Shown piece after piece: positions 1 to 10,883 of a stretch of DNA of 64,000 bases. The stretch is from NCBI RefSeq assembly GCF_003711515.1, contig NW_021167090.1, positions 124,001 through 188,000 of the forward strand. Direction: 5' to 3'. The position numbers and the translations under genes were made by a program. Below the pieces are notes generated by a model. The model ran no database searches, was not told the origin of the DNA, and saw only the letters and a program-made list of their open reading frames with translations. Position 1 is the first letter of the stretch; each line of letters opens with the position of its first letter. Origin of the DNA: Sodiomyces alkalinus F11 (taxonomy: Eukaryota; Ascomycota; Sordariomycetes; Glomerellales; Plectosphaerellaceae).

Positions 1-2277
1 CTTCCCCTCCCACAGAACATACAACACCATAATGACAGGGACCCCTTTGCACATCTACTCTTGCCCTCTGGCCGCCTGTCTCGGAAATTCTCTGCGGTCC
101 AGTGGACTTGAAGCCGGTGATCTGATGCAATCTAGGTTTTCTGACATTCTGACATTGGTTCACAGAAAGAGATTTATGTAGCCGTCTCTTGGACGCTTCA
201 CCTTTCAAATTACGCTGGGCGGCCAAGCAATGAGATGCTCTTTGTCATCAGGAGAAGGCGCTGTTCTAAAAATACCAATCAACGCTCCCTCGAGGTCGAC
301 ATACATATGTAGGCGGGGTTGGCCGGGACATGCCGACTGGGTGGGCGAGACTTTTCATCTCCAGCCAGATGCAGGGTCGGGTTTCCTGACCATCTATCCA
401 CTGCCTAACCGACGAAGTTCAGAAATCGTAATGATTCCCTAGGGACAGACCACCCAGAGCCTACAACCGAGGTATTAGGACGAAATGGGTTTCCACATTC
501 GAAGTCGTGGCGCGGTCGTGACCCTTATAAGCTCGCGCGGAAGAAAGATTTCCCACACAATATCAGGAACGAGATCCGAGATACCGAGAGTTGGGCTTAA
601 CTGCCGTGGAGACCTGGAGACCCTTATAAAGGTCACTATTAATATCATGCTTCCCGCAACCGCCAGCGGTTGGATGTGCAGATTCATCATCAATGCCGAG
701 CGGAAGACTGAGGTGCTGGGACTTTAATAACGTGCAGAAAGGGGCGACATGAACCTGTCGGAGGCCCCTGGACTGTGCCTAATAAGCGATCTGGACTGCA
801 GCTACATACATATCCGTGCTTCGCACGAAACACGTCCTCTTCGGTAGCGGACTGTGAGTTTGCCGGACTTGGTTGCGCCGTATTAATTCCCTTGCATCCC
901 AGCACAATACCATTGTGACATCCCCGCGTTGGGAGCAGCTCATCGAATCTTAGGTCTGTCGATGCGCTATGGTTTCCACAAAAAGGCCCCACCAGGTCTG
1001 AGAGTCGAACGATTTTGTCCCGAACATGCAGAACTCAGAACTAAGGAACCAAGCGAAAGGGTTCTACGAAGCACGGAGTAATCACATATGTACTGGGTCT
1101 CTCGAGGCTTGTTTGGATCCACGAGAGGGGGGGGGCCCATGAGACAGTTAAGCGCCTACACCGTCAAAGCCCCTCTTGAGGAACCCATCGTCCAATCAAG
1201 ACCCTGATATGCATCGAAGGGTTCCCCAGCATGATCCAAGAATAGAACAGGCCGCATCATCCCCAGCCAATGGACGTCATCCGCGGCCCCGTCGGTCCCC
1301 ATACGGTTTTACCAAGATTGGCTTGGTTCAATCGGGAGACCTTCTTGGCTACAGAGCCGATGCCATGCTGTTCGCTGCAGCTTCTTCTGCCTTGTCATGC
1401 GGTGTCTGAACGGAGCTACGTCGTTATTCGTATGTACGCACGTCGAACCGAAAGGGAGAAGAAGATCGACGAAACGGAGTCGATTCGACGCTTCTTCAAC
1501 GTCTTCGTCCCCAGCGTGCTGCCCAAGGATGTCGATCGAAGGTGCTTGATGGGATCATCGGGAATGGCGAGCCCACGCGGCCTCCATCCATATTCATGCT
1601 CTACACGTACACGTACACAGTACGATATTGCCCTTGGTATCTCTGAAAGTATTGTGTGGTGGTACAGACACGGTCATCATCCAGAAAACAAACAGCAGAT
1701 GGCCTAGACTCGTGTCTGGGACTTCATCCATGATCCGTCGACATCCAAGCGGTCTGCGATCCCCGTTTGTTCTTTTTGCTTTCCGTTACGGGACTTGGTT
1801 CCCCTACAACGCACCAATATTTACCGATCAAGGGCAATCCGCCAAGACGACTTGGTAGAGCGAGAGAAAACGGAACCTCAACGACGAGACCCCAACCACC
1901 GGAACACCCAACGTCCCACCAACCCCTGACCGTCCACCCACACCCACACCCACACCCACACCCAACCCACCCATCCATGAAGTCCTGCTTATCCATCATC
2001 CCCTCCCTTGTTCCTCCGTCCATCCATTGAACTCCTACCCTGTCTGGGCCTCCAATCTGGCCGTCGGAGCGTGGCGTTGCATATCTTGTAACCACCCTTT
2101 ATCCTTTCCCACCCCTTTCTTACCAGTGAGGAGGCCCTGTAGTTTCCTTCCCGCCTCTGGCCGCCTTTTTTTGTGTCTCAGCCGCGTCTTGTCTTCTCAT
2201 CAACTTACTAGTTTCGACTCCGCGATTTTGACTTTGATCCATTGTAGGATTCTCGTCATTGGCGTTTTTCATCCAGG
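1..2277. other. Intergenic, no gene recognised; promoter side of the 2.5 kb gene
   Basis: Only short overlapping reading frames without recognisable protein character or convincing introns are present. The last 400 bases become pyrimidine-rich, as is common in fungal promoters and 5' leaders. A short upstream reading frame (ATG at 2278, stop within 18 nt) precedes the next gene. A distal exon running in from outside the window cannot be excluded. Confidence 0.5.
1935..1964. repeat. Short tandem repeat, CACCCA-type hexamer
   Basis: About five head-to-tail copies of a six-base CCCACA/CACCCA unit lie in the promoter of the proline-rich gene. It is too short and off-consensus to be a telomeric relic of the TTAGGG type. 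Confidence 0.7.
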
Positions 2278-2546
2278 ATGCGACTAGCAGCTTGAGCAGC
2301 CGTGCTCATTTTGTGAACAAAGCTGGCAGACGTGAGAGTGTCTTTGCCAACAAAGGGAAGGCTTCGAGAGTCTAGGCAAACTTCTCCCCTCTCGCTTTCA
2401 ATCCATTTCGACCGGGAGGAAGAAAGAAAAGTGGCGGAGGAGGAAAAGACTGGGAAGGCGACGAGGTCAACAACAACAGTGACGGCACCGACCGCGACAG
2501 CGACAGCGACACCGACCGCGACAGAAACGGATCGCGAATTCACACA

Positions 2547-5500
2547 ATGAATCATCCACGCGAACCCCCGCGACTGCGGCAAGGACTTAATCCTTTAGTA
2601 ACCTCGTCCCTCGGAGGGCATTATCACCCGCACGGCGTGCCGCTGTCTGCTGTGTCTTTGACCTCCAGCAATCTGTTCGCACTTCAAACACCTGTCAATA
2701 GTGCCATCCAGCCCTACAACCCCCAGGAATGGGTCGGCTCTCCCGTCGTCAGCGCGGATAGATCGCATCCATTTCCTGACAGTCAAGGTAAGAAGAGCGA
2801 CCTCTCTCAAGTCCCTGTTCCTCTCCTGTCGTTCGTTGTCCCATTTGATCGACGCATTTTTTCTCTCCTTGGAAACTTGATTAACGTCTACCTCGCAATC
2901 GACGTAGTTTCGCCTCCACCCCCTCCTCCTTACAGCCCGCCATGGAATCAGCAACGCCCGGGGAGCTGCAATTTTGACTCGCCATCAGGCGCCAATACGT
3001 CCACACCACGGATGCCAACAACGAACATTCACCGACCTTCTCCAGAGCCTGTAGCACAAACGTCCTTCCCGCCACCGCCGGGGACTACCGGTCGTGGTAG
3101 CTCCCGCGAAAGGCGCTTCGGCTTGTCTTTTCGGCGACACCACCACCAAGACCAGTCGAATCCTCCCGAGTTTGTCCCGCCTGTTCCCTCTGCTCCGAGG
3201 CCCCCCCCCCCACCCCAGATACAGATTCCGCTCGCGCAACCCATTCCACAGCGAACAGGATCCAACTCCTCTCAAGGACCGCCTGGCGCTCGCCGGGCTG
3301 TATCTACGGGAGCTATTGAAACACCCACGTCGGCCAGGTCACGATCCGCGTCTCAGATCAGATGGGAGCCGGGCATGCCTGTTCCGCCGCCGCCACCGGG
3401 ACCCCCCCCTGCTTCCTCTCGATCACAAAGTGTCCAGGACGTCAGCAGGTCAAGCGAACCCATCGTATCGCCTCCCACCAGGCGGCCTCCGCCGAGTAAT
3501 GGTTCCGCTTTGGGACCGGTCCCGCCGACACCGGCCGACTGGGATCCTCAGGACAACCAGGATGTCACTCCCGGAAGGGCACGACCCGTCAATCTCACCA
3601 TCGACACAGCCAACGCTGCAAGTGCGGCCCAAGCAATTGAACCAGATTCCTCAGTCGAATTAATGTCAGCCGCGCCGCTCTCCCGTACGGGAGCCCTACG
3701 ACACGACAAGACCATTGTCCAACGGCGAGCTGAGAGCCGGACCCGGGAAGCCAGCACGTCGGATGATCCTTCAGCCCATCCGATACAGCTCGCGGACATA
3801 GTAGTACCCAACGCGACAACGCTTTCTCGAAGGCGAACCATCAACAAATCAACGCCAAGGAGCGCTGGGCGAACGGTACACGACACTCCTCGAACCGGAG
3901 AGGGCGAGTCGTCAAACCGAGGCTCGCGCAACTTGACCCCAAAACCACAAGGATCCGCCCAACACCCGAATCACGAGATGACGACACCACCTTTCTCGCC
4001 CCATCCTCAGAAGGCGGTGGCCATGACGGACACGGCTTCATCAAGCGTCGTACCCAAGGCGCTGCCGACACCTCCTGCCCAGAGTCGGTCAAACTCGGCG
4101 TCTCAGCAACTACGGGATGCTCTGACGCCAGACGATGCGCTTCCGCTCTCTTCTACCATCTCTAGGCAGCTGGTCGTCTCCCAAACGACAGATCAGTTCT
4201 GTCAGGGCACTATCGAAAGGTTCCAGGCGTTCGCCATGAAGGAAGCTGCCGCGGCGACGGATGTAGATCGCGTCCGTCTGTTCGCTGATTTCATTGTCAA
4301 CGAATCGCGAATTCGGCGGGAAAGGTACGCTTCCGCCATCGGCGCCATGGGCTCTGAGATATTTGACTTGACCCGAGACCTCTTCCGGCCGATGTCTTCG
4401 AGACGGGCGTCGGGTGTTTTCCATGGCGAAAGCGAATACACGCCGCGGTCGTCAGAACCTTCTCGATCTCACCGCGGTTCGATGAATTCCCTCTATCGGG
4501 ACAGCGGGGGCCCATCGAGCTCCTCCGCGCCACCTTCCGCCGGCATACCGAGCTCGCCGGGGAAACCGCTCACCACGAACAATGGGAACTGGTCATCCAA
4601 CTACATGCCGTCTTTGTCGCCGATTCTGAGCCTCAGTGTCAGTGGTAATGGCGACGGCAGCTCGAGGGGGCGTCCGTCGAGCAGGTGGTGGGAAACAGAC
4701 TCCACTGGGAACGGGAACAACGGGCTTGAACGATCGAAGCGGGAGTCGAAATACATGGGTATGCCGAAGGAAGCACGCGAGGCTCTCCAATGGGCAGAGA
4801 GTCCCATCCAGGAGGAAGCCTACACGGCGTCGAGCGAACGAGATTCCTCCAGCAGCTACCCGGCCGAGAAGACGGGTTGGCATGATCCAGAGCCGCTCCT
4901 GACGCCGCAGCCCTCCCGGACGTCCGCGCAATCCTTTGCCTCTTCGTCCGCCCCCTCTACACCCAACCCGGCTCACCTGGACGTTTCGCGTCTTATCACC
5001 CTGCCGCCACCGTATCCTCGCCACTACCCCGCCGTGAACAACAACCACCCCGAGCTCGCGGCGATGCGGACGACGGTCCGACAGATCAGCGACCTGACCG
5101 AGGTGGAGGCCACCAAGGAGAGGTTTCAGCAAACCAGCCGGAAGAAGCGGGACGAGGCGACCAAAGCGGCGACAGAACGTCGCGCCGCGCTCCGGAAGAA
5201 CCTGCAACAGGAGATCAACTCGGGGAACATGAGCTTCGAGGAGGCGTCGGCCATCGACCAGGACTCCAGCGCGGCGGAGAAGGAGACGGTCAAGGAGCTG
5301 GAGAGGACAGATTTCGAACTCTTCCAGAGTCAGGTGGTGGCGCCGCTCAACGACCTGCTCACGGGCCGCATCGCCAAGGCTACGGCCCTCTTCGACGACT
5401 TCTCGAACCGTTTGTTTGACGACGACGTGGAAGGGGGCGGCACGGCGGCGGCGGCGGCAGCGGCAGACATGCCCCAGGAGGAAGGCGACGACCGGCCGGA

Positions 5501-6320
5501 GCTGCTGGAGAAACTGCGGCTGCTCAAGTGGATGTTCGAGTGTCGCGAGTCGCTGCACCGGGCCATTTTCGACCTGCTGTCGGACCGTAACGACCGCTAC
5601 CGCGACGTGGTGGTGACCCCCTACCGGCTCGCGAACAACGTGGAGAAGGTGCACTCGGCGGAGGCGTTTTTCAAGCAGGACGCGTCACGACGCAGGGCGG
5701 CGTTCGCGGCGGAGGTCCTGGACCGGACGAAAGCGTTCCGCGACGTGACGGAACGGACGGTGGTCCGGGGCGTCGAGGTGCAGCTGTCGGCGTTCTGGGA
5801 CATCGCGCCGCCCCTGCGGCGGCTCCTGGACAAGATCCCGACGGACCTCGCCCGGACGACGGGGTTCGGGGTCAAGGTCCCGGCGCAGGAGTACCAGGAG
5901 AACCCGTCGTACCGGCAGCACCCGCTGCAATACCTCTTCAGCCTGCTGCTGCACGCGGAGAAGAGCTCGTATCAGTTCATCGAGTCGCAGACCAACCTTC
6001 TGTGCCTCCTGCACGAGGTCAAGGAGGCGGAGGCGCACGCTTCGGCCAGCTTGGTGCGGCACCAGGTGGGCGACGACGACGAGATCGAGCCGACGGCGGA
6101 GCAGGCGGCGGAGCGGGAGGCGCGGGCGGAAGCGCTGCGGCGGGAGGAGGAGAAGCGGCTGACGGAGGATCTCAAGGAGAAGGTCCGCGTCGTGGAGGAC
6201 CAGTGGCAGAGCGCGCTGGGGGAGGCGATTAAGCAGGTCAAGCAGGCCGTGGGGGCGTGGCTGCTTCAGACTGGAGGGTGGGATGAGTCGTTGGAAGAAG
6301 GAGGTGTTGGGAGTGTGTGA
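2547..6320 (+). CDS. Large proline-rich disordered protein with C-terminal coiled-coil region (unassigned)
   Basis: The frame encodes 1,257 residues if unspliced. A likely intron of exactly 120 nt sits at 2788-2907 (GTAAGA donor, TTAAC branch-like site, GTAG acceptor); removing it keeps the frame, deletes 40 residues with aliphatic, non-disordered character, and gives 1,217 aa. The N-terminal two thirds is Pro/Ser/Arg-rich with polyproline runs (PPPPPP, VPPPPPPGPPP), typical of SH3- or profilin-binding disordered proteins. From about residue 800 it turns into charged helical sequence (Lys/Glu/Arg heptad-like stretches near 5085-5335 and 6090-6250) with a short poly-Ala run near 5450. This looks like a conserved fungal cytoskeleton or cell-cortex scaffold, but I do not recognise the family. 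The ATG at 2547 is the first in-frame Met; the next is far downstream. GC and codon bias rise strongly toward the 3' end. Confidence 0.85.
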   Translation: MNHPREPPRLRQGLNPLVTSSLGGHYHPHGVPLSAVSLTSSNLFALQTPVNSAIQPYNPQEWVGSPVVSADRSHPFPDSQGKKSDLSQVPVPLLSFVVPFDRRIFSLLGNLINVYLAIDVVSPPPPPPYSPPWNQQRPGSCNFDSPSGANTSTPRMPTTNIHRPSPEPVAQTSFPPPPGTTGRGSSRERRFGLSFRRHHHQDQSNPPEFVPPVPSAPRPPPPPQIQIPLAQPIPQRTGSNSSQGPPGARRAVSTGAIETPTSARSRSASQIRWEPGMPVPPPPPGPPPASSRSQSVQDVSRSSEPIVSPPTRRPPPSNGSALGPVPPTPADWDPQDNQDVTPGRARPVNLTIDTANAASAAQAIEPDSSVELMSAAPLSRTGALRHDKTIVQRRAESRTREASTSDDPSAHPIQLADIVVPNATTLSRRRTINKSTPRSAGRTVHDTPRTGEGESSNRGSRNLTPKPQGSAQHPNHEMTTPPFSPHPQKAVAMTDTASSSVVPKALPTPPAQSRSNSASQQLRDALTPDDALPLSSTISRQLVVSQTTDQFCQGTIERFQAFAMKEAAAATDVDRVRLFADFIVNESRIRRERYASAIGAMGSEIFDLTRDLFRPMSSRRASGVFHGESEYTPRSSEPSRSHRGSMNSLYRDSGGPSSSSAPPSAGIPSSPGKPLTTNNGNWSSNYMPSLSPILSLSVSGNGDGSSRGRPSSRWWETDSTGNGNNGLERSKRESKYMGMPKEAREALQWAESPIQEEAYTASSERDSSSSYPAEKTGWHDPEPLLTPQPSRTSAQSFASSSAPSTPNPAHLDVSRLITLPPPYPRHYPAVNNNHPELAAMRTTVRQISDLTEVEATKERFQQTSRKKRDEATKAATERRAALRKNLQQEINSGNMSFEEASAIDQDSSAAEKETVKELERTDFELFQSQVVAPLNDLLTGRIAKATALFDDFSNRLFDDDVEGGGTAAAAAAADMPQEEGDDRPELLEKLRLLKWMFECRESLHRAIFDLLSDRNDRYRDVVVTPYRLANNVEKVHSAEAFFKQDASRRRAAFAAEVLDRTKAFRDVTERTVVRGVEVQLSAFWDIAPPLRRLLDKIPTDLARTTGFGVKVPAQEYQENPSYRQHPLQYLFSLLLHAEKSSYQFIESQTNLLCLLHEVKEAEAHASASLVRHQVGDDDEIEPTAEQAAEREARAEALRREEEKRLTEDLKEKVRVVEDQWQSALGEAIKQVKQAVGAWLLQTGGWDESLEEGGVGSV

Positions 6321-6910
6321 TCAAAAAGAAGGGGAGGAAAGGGGCAGATGCATTTTAACTAAGCGTTATGCCGAGTATTGGACTTCCAGACTATCGTTGA
6401 TACCCCGTTAATGAGCACGCAAGGAATTTGGGATCTAGTTGCAGTTTTCTTACATGTTGTATCATACTTATCCGCCCCGAGTGGTCACAAGGAAAAGAGG
6501 GGAGGAAGATGAAGAGGAGGAGGAGAATCACGGCCTACAGGCGTGGATAGACGAAGCCCAACTCTGCTGTCCTCCGACTCGGTTGCTCCGTCTGATGCAT
6601 TCGCCAAAGCCTGTTGTTGTACATGAAGAATACTATCGAATCCACCCAGGCCCCCTTCTAGCTTACTTCTCATGGCCTCGAGATAGAGAAGAAGATGGGA
6701 AGAGTGCGGCTGTCGACTCTCTTCTGAACAGGTCATAGAATTCTCCTCGCCCCAGGCAGTGTAGCGCACGCAACCGTGGGTATCCAAAAAGCCGCTTCCT
6801 CAAATTCCATCCCGGGGGTATTAATCCAGACGCCAAAGAAAAAGAAGATCGACCCTCCCTTTCTTCTTCTTCTTCTTTTTTTTCTTTCTTTATTTCTTCC
6901 TTTGAAACTC
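6321..6910. other. Convergent 3' region between two genes
   Basis: This stretch holds the 3' ends of the proline-rich gene (+) and FMC1 (-). A CT/T-rich block at about 6858-6898 lies just beyond the FMC1 stop. No coding potential is evident. Confidence 0.5.
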
Positions 6911-7228
6911 TCACTTCCGGAACTCAATGGGCAGATTCATGCCCACCCTTCTCGCCGTAAGTCTCACCCTCTCCTCCTCGTCCATGCCCATACCGGGGTT
7001 GTAGCGATCGAGGAGGGCGGCATAGGTACGCTGGGCTCGGAGGTAGGCGATGAACTGACGGGCCTCGTCCAGCGCGCGCGGGTGGCCGGCCTTGGGGGAG
7101 GAGAAGTTTTCGCGGAGGCGGACTTGTATGGGGGAGCGGTCGCGGGCGAGAAGAGGACGGGGAGGTAACTCGCGGAGGAGGGAGCGGTAGAGGGAGCGGA
7201 TGGTGGCGGGGTTTGGTGTGTTTGCCAT
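6911..7228 (-). CDS. FMC1: FMC1-like mitochondrial ATP synthase assembly factor (LYR family)
   Basis: A single-exon 105-residue protein. The N-terminus has an LYR-type tripeptide in a basic amphipathic helix (IRSLYRSLLRELPPRP, residues 10-25), followed by an arginine-rich region with conserved F/A-R-Q-F spacing and a C-terminal NLPIEFRK. Size and motif fit the Fmc1/LYRM superfamily. Yeast Fmc1 acts in the mitochondrial matrix with Atp12 in assembly of the F1 sector, above all at high temperature. It is transcribed divergently from the Hal2-like gene across a 393 bp promoter. The start is the first ATG and no intron is needed. Another LYR protein is the main alternative. Confidence 0.8.
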   Translation of the reverse strand: MANTPNPATIRSLYRSLLRELPPRPLLARDRSPIQVRLRENFSSPKAGHPRALDEARQFIAYLRAQRTYAALLDRYNPGMGMDEEERVRLTARRVGMNLPIEFRK

Positions 7229-7621
7229 GTCGTATTTTTGGTTCTTTCGTTTTCTAATTGGGTATATTATTTGACTTTATTCGACGTTTCTCGGCTGAAC
7301 TGGCGGGAAAGTAGAAGAAGAGGTACGTATCGGCGTGTTGAAACTTGGCAGAGTGAAGCTGTGAAGCTGTGAATCTGAAGCCTGTTGTTGTATGTTTGTT
7401 GTCTGGGGGAGCTTTTCGACTGGATTACATAATCTGTGAAATTTTTGCGACAAAGTACTTCGTACATTTTATTAAGCAGCTTCCCAACCCCGCGATCCTG
7501 GAGGTACCGAATAGCGGGGCAGGGTTCTCGCATAGGTAGAGGGGTGATGTATTACTCCGTAGAGCTCTGGCAGCTCTGAAGCTTCGTCTCTTTCTCTCAT
7601 CGCACTTTTATACATCACTTC
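7229..7621. promoter_or_regulatory. Shared divergent promoter FMC1 / HAL2-like
   Basis: A 393 bp gap between oppositely oriented genes, so it must hold both promoters. A TACTCCGTA-type dispersed motif occurs at about 7552 and a CT-rich stretch at 7585-7600 sits just before the HAL2-like start. No specific factor site is recognised. Confidence 0.5.
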
Positions 7622-8956
7622 TTGCATCTACAGAGCACTTCAACTGCTCATCATCACATGCCGAATTCGGACCCAGCCACCCATAAGCCCCAGAGCCGTC
7701 ACAGATCAACTACCAGTCTATCCCTACGACTCCTCCTTTCTTCGTTCTCAATTCTCATCCTGGCCCTCTTCTCTCTCCGAGCCATCCCTCGAGTGGCTCT
7801 CCTCAAGAACCACCTCTTCTCATCTTCTTCCTCTGCCTCTGCCTCTTCCTCTGTCTCTGTCTCTCCTTCCACCGCTTCGACCATCATCATGTCCTACGCG
7901 AAGGAGCTCCGAGTCGCCCAGGTGGCCGTCCAGCGCGCCACTCTCCTCACCAAGCGTGTCTTCCATGAGAAGGCCAAAGGCACCGTTGACAAGTCCGACA
8001 AATCCCCCGTCACAATAGGCGATTTCGGCGCCCAGGCCCTCATCATCGCCGCCCTGCGTCACAATTTCCCAGACGACGCCATCGTCGCCGAGGAAGAAGC
8101 CGCCCAGCTCCGCGCGGACCCCAACCTGGCCGACCAGATCTGGTCCCTCGTCCGCGATACGCGCCTCCCCGACCCGGCCGCCGAGGAACTCCTAGGCGGC
8201 TCCGTCCCCAACCTCGACGCCATGCTCGACCTCATCGACCGCGGGAACAGCCCCGGCGGCGCCCACGGCCGCATCTGGGCCATCGACCCCATAGACGGCA
8301 CCAAGGGCTTCCTCCGCGGCGGCCAGTACGCCGTGTGCCTCGCCCTCCTCGTCGACGGCCAAGTCCAAGTCGGCGTCCTCGGCTGCCCCAACCTCCCCAT
8401 TGACGACTCGGCCCCCCTCTCCGCCGATATCGGCGTCGATGCCTCCGACGAGGACGGCCGCGGCGTCCTCTTCTCCGCCGTGCGCGGCGGCGGCGCCCAC
8501 TCCGCCCCGCTGTCCGCCCCGACGGCCGCTAAACCCATCTCCATGCGTCCCGTCTCCGACATGACCGCCGCCACCTTCTGCGAGAGCGTCGAGGCCGCCC
8601 ACAGCGCCCACGGCGACCAGGCCGAGATCGCCCGCCGCCTCGGCATCTCCCGCCCCAGCGTCCGCATGGACAGCCAGAGCAAGTACGGCAGCATCGCCCG
8701 CGGCGCTGGCGACATCTACCTCCGTCTCCCCGTCAAGGCGACCTACCAGGAGAAGATCTGGGACCACGCCGCCGGCGACTTGATCGTTCGGGAGGCCGGC
8801 GGCCAGGTCACCGACGTGGACGGCAAGGCGCTCGACTTCTCCGTCGGGAGGACCCTCGCCAATAACAAGGGTGTCGTTGCCGCCCCCGCCGCCGTGCACG
8901 GGGAGGTGCTCAAGGCGGTGCAAGATGTGCTGCGCCAGAAATCGACAGCCGCATGA
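7622..8956 (+). CDS. MET22: 3'(2'),5'-bisphosphate nucleotidase (Hal2/Met22)
   Basis: Inositol-phosphatase superfamily enzyme that hydrolyses 3'-phosphoadenosine 5'-phosphate to AMP, protecting sulfate assimilation and RNA processing from PAP; it is the lithium/sodium target of the family. The metal site is visible: an AEEEA stretch, DPIDGTKGF near residue 222 and WDHAAGDLIVREAGG near residue 380. The 444-aa frame carries an extra N-terminus. Met90 (ATG at 7889, MSYAKELR) gives 355 aa, close to the yeast length, and is probably the cytosolic start. The first 89 residues hold a hydrophobic helix (about 33-52) after a basic Ser/Thr-rich leader, then a poly-Ser run, so the upstream ATG could give an anchored or organelle form. 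Single exon, very GC-rich codon use. Confidence 0.92.
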   Translation: MHLQSTSTAHHHMPNSDPATHKPQSRHRSTTSLSLRLLLSSFSILILALFSLRAIPRVALLKNHLFSSSSSASASSSVSVSPSTASTIIMSYAKELRVAQVAVQRATLLTKRVFHEKAKGTVDKSDKSPVTIGDFGAQALIIAALRHNFPDDAIVAEEEAAQLRADPNLADQIWSLVRDTRLPDPAAEELLGGSVPNLDAMLDLIDRGNSPGGAHGRIWAIDPIDGTKGFLRGGQYAVCLALLVDGQVQVGVLGCPNLPIDDSAPLSADIGVDASDEDGRGVLFSAVRGGGAHSAPLSAPTAAKPISMRPVSDMTAATFCESVEAAHSAHGDQAEIARRLGISRPSVRMDSQSKYGSIARGAGDIYLRLPVKATYQEKIWDHAAGDLIVREAGGQVTDVDGKALDFSVGRTLANNKGVVAAPAAVHGEVLKAVQDVLRQKSTAA

Positions 8957-9252
8957 TGTCGCCATGTATATTATTTTTTTCTTCATCTTTTATGATTTGT
9001 CTTGTCAACGACACCGCATTGAGAAGTCTCGGGGAGGAATCCAAAAAGCAATACTAAGTATAGTAGTACACCCGTAACGTACATAGACGAGATATTTATA
9101 CACGGGAACGGAACAACGGGGGAAAGGCGGGTGCACCCAGCCCGATCCCCAACCTCTCCGTCGTGTTCGTCCCTCCCGTACATTTTGTCCTTCCACCTTC
9201 CTTCGTTTTGCTCCCAGTCCCAATCCTCCTCCTTCCCCGTCCATTTTTGCAT
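8957..9252. other. Convergent 3' region
   Basis: Intergenic space between the HAL2-like stop and the MRPL6 stop. It holds T-rich and CT-rich tracts and nothing else recognisable. Confidence 0.5.
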
Positions 9253-10367
9253 TTATTTGATCTTCTTCTGCTTCAGCTTGATGGTCTGGTCATTGATGAA
9301 CACGCCCTTTCCTTTATACGGCTCGGGGGGTCTCCACTTGCGCACCCGCCCCGCGAAGCTCATGATCTCTTCCCGGTTGATGCCTTCCACCAGGATGCGC
9401 GTCGGCGTCGGCGTCGTGACCGTCACCCCGCGCGGGATGCCCACCTCGACTGGGTGCGTAAACCCGAGCTTGAGGCAGAGAAACTTCTGCCCCGGGAACT
9501 CCTCCTTGCCGGCCCGCGGCTCGACTGTCGCCCTGTACCCGACGCCCACAAGCCGGATCAACGCGTTGTGTCCTTCCGAGACGCCCATAATGTAGCGGTT
9601 GAGGTACGCCCATGTCGTGCCTTTGGGGAGAAATATAGAAACGCGTTAGTGGACAAGAGACGAGATCGAGCGGGAAAAGTAGCCCAGATTGGAAAGACTA
9701 CCAGGCAGGCAGAAGATGGAGAGAGAAAAAGAAAATATCCAAAGGAGGAGAATATGGACGAGAAAGGGGGAAAATGAAATACGCACCCCACATCTCCTTT
9801 TGCTCCTTCACAGTATCGTCCTCGATGGTCAGAGCGACCCTCCTCGCCTCAACATCATGGTCAATTTTCAAAAACGGCGGTATCTCCAAATCAAGCGACC
9901 CTGTTCGAGAACCCCATAAGTCAGCAAATGTACGAAACCGTCAGAGGTTTCCTTCATATTCCCCAACTTCCCCCATCATAACGCAGTAGACATTGTTGTT
10001 CGCCATGGAAAAACAGGGGCAGAAGCAAAAGTAGGACCAAAGGAATAAATAACCCACCTAGCGGCCCCTTCACGGTGACGGTCCGTTTCGGGATCCTCAA
10101 ATACGTTGTCGGATCGGGCTTGACCTTGGGCTCGCCAATGAGAAGCTCAACGCCCAGCGGAATCGAGAGAGGCGTCCGTCCCAGCTTGGAATGCCGTTGG
10201 CTCGTCGCGGAGAAGGGCCGTCGCGCGGTGATGATGGTGGGAGTGGTGGTGGCTGTTGTCCTTGTCGACGCCTGGAACGCGGCCGGCCCGAGGAAGCTCG
10301 GCAACGAAGCGGTCGGTGAGGCGCCCAGGGCTTGCCTCAGCACCGACCCTCTGCTCGATGCAAGCAT
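9253..10367 (-). CDS. MRPL6: Mitochondrial large-subunit ribosomal protein L6 (uL6m)
   Basis: Three exons: 10367-10058, 9900-9787 and 9620-9253, giving 263 aa. The introns have GTGGGT and GTGCGT donors and CAG/AAG acceptors, with a GCTGAC branch site in the first. The joined frame crosses both junctions with L6 consensus (KGPLG then SLDLEIPPF; WG then TTWAYLNRYIMGVSEGH). The C-terminal region holds the L6 signature (GVGYRATV, LGFTHPVEV, GVFINDQTIKLKQKK). Residues 1-60 are Ser/Thr/Arg/Ala-rich, suiting a cleaved mitochondrial presequence. It binds near the sarcin-ricin region and stalk base of the mitoribosome. The start is the first ATG of the presequence frame. Confidence 0.93.
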
Positions 10368-10883
10368 CGTGTGTGTTTATTGTCAGCGCACGAGGTCGGT
10401 TATGTTGGGGGGAAAGCAGAAACTCGGGTCTGTCAATTGGGACTTTCGAGATGGAAACGAAAACCCGGGGGACTTTTTTGGGTTGCGCTTAGTCATCTAG
10501 AAATTGAGTCGGACAACGCACGGATCACCACCATCCCATCCATCCAATCCACGCGACAGCATCATTCACACAACCAAGGATCAAAGGAGAGAACATATGC
10601 ATGGATTAAGGAAGAACAGATGCAAAGACTGGGTTTTATATTAACAATTGCTGTAGTTTCGTGAATTTATTGAGACGCCGGCCGCAATACTAAGCGAGGT
10701 ATATCTAGAAAAGTGCCCCTTTTCTGATGATGGCAACAGGCCCGAAGTGAAGATTCCACACCCCCCAGGTGTGGCAGGCCAGTCCCTGACATCTTGTTTG
10801 TTGCCTCCATGATCTAGCTGCGCACACGTCACATGTCCGTGCCAGCCTGCAACACACCCCGAGGAGTTTGTTCTGTTCGTTAC
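10368..10883. other. MRPL6 promoter and beta-tubulin 3' UTR
   Basis: A 516 bp gap between two minus-strand genes. It carries the promoter of MRPL6 and the 3' end of beta-tubulin. A repeated CTTAA/TTCG-like AT tract is present, but no specific element stands out. Confidence 0.45.

Noticed and set aside
1270..1707. Open frame of 145 codons on the plus strand
   Set aside because: No recognisable protein character, no conserved motif and no codon bias comparable to the genes nearby.
1935..1964. Possible telomere-like repeat
   Set aside because: The unit is CCCACA, not CCCTAA, and has only about five copies in a promoter.
4593..5654. Long minus-strand frame (353 codons)
   Set aside because: Complement of the GC-rich, strongly biased coding region of the proline-rich gene; composition rich in Arg/Val/Leu/His is a typical antisense artefact.
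8059..8986. Two minus-strand frames over 200 codons
   Set aside because: Antisense shadows of the Hal2-like coding sequence.
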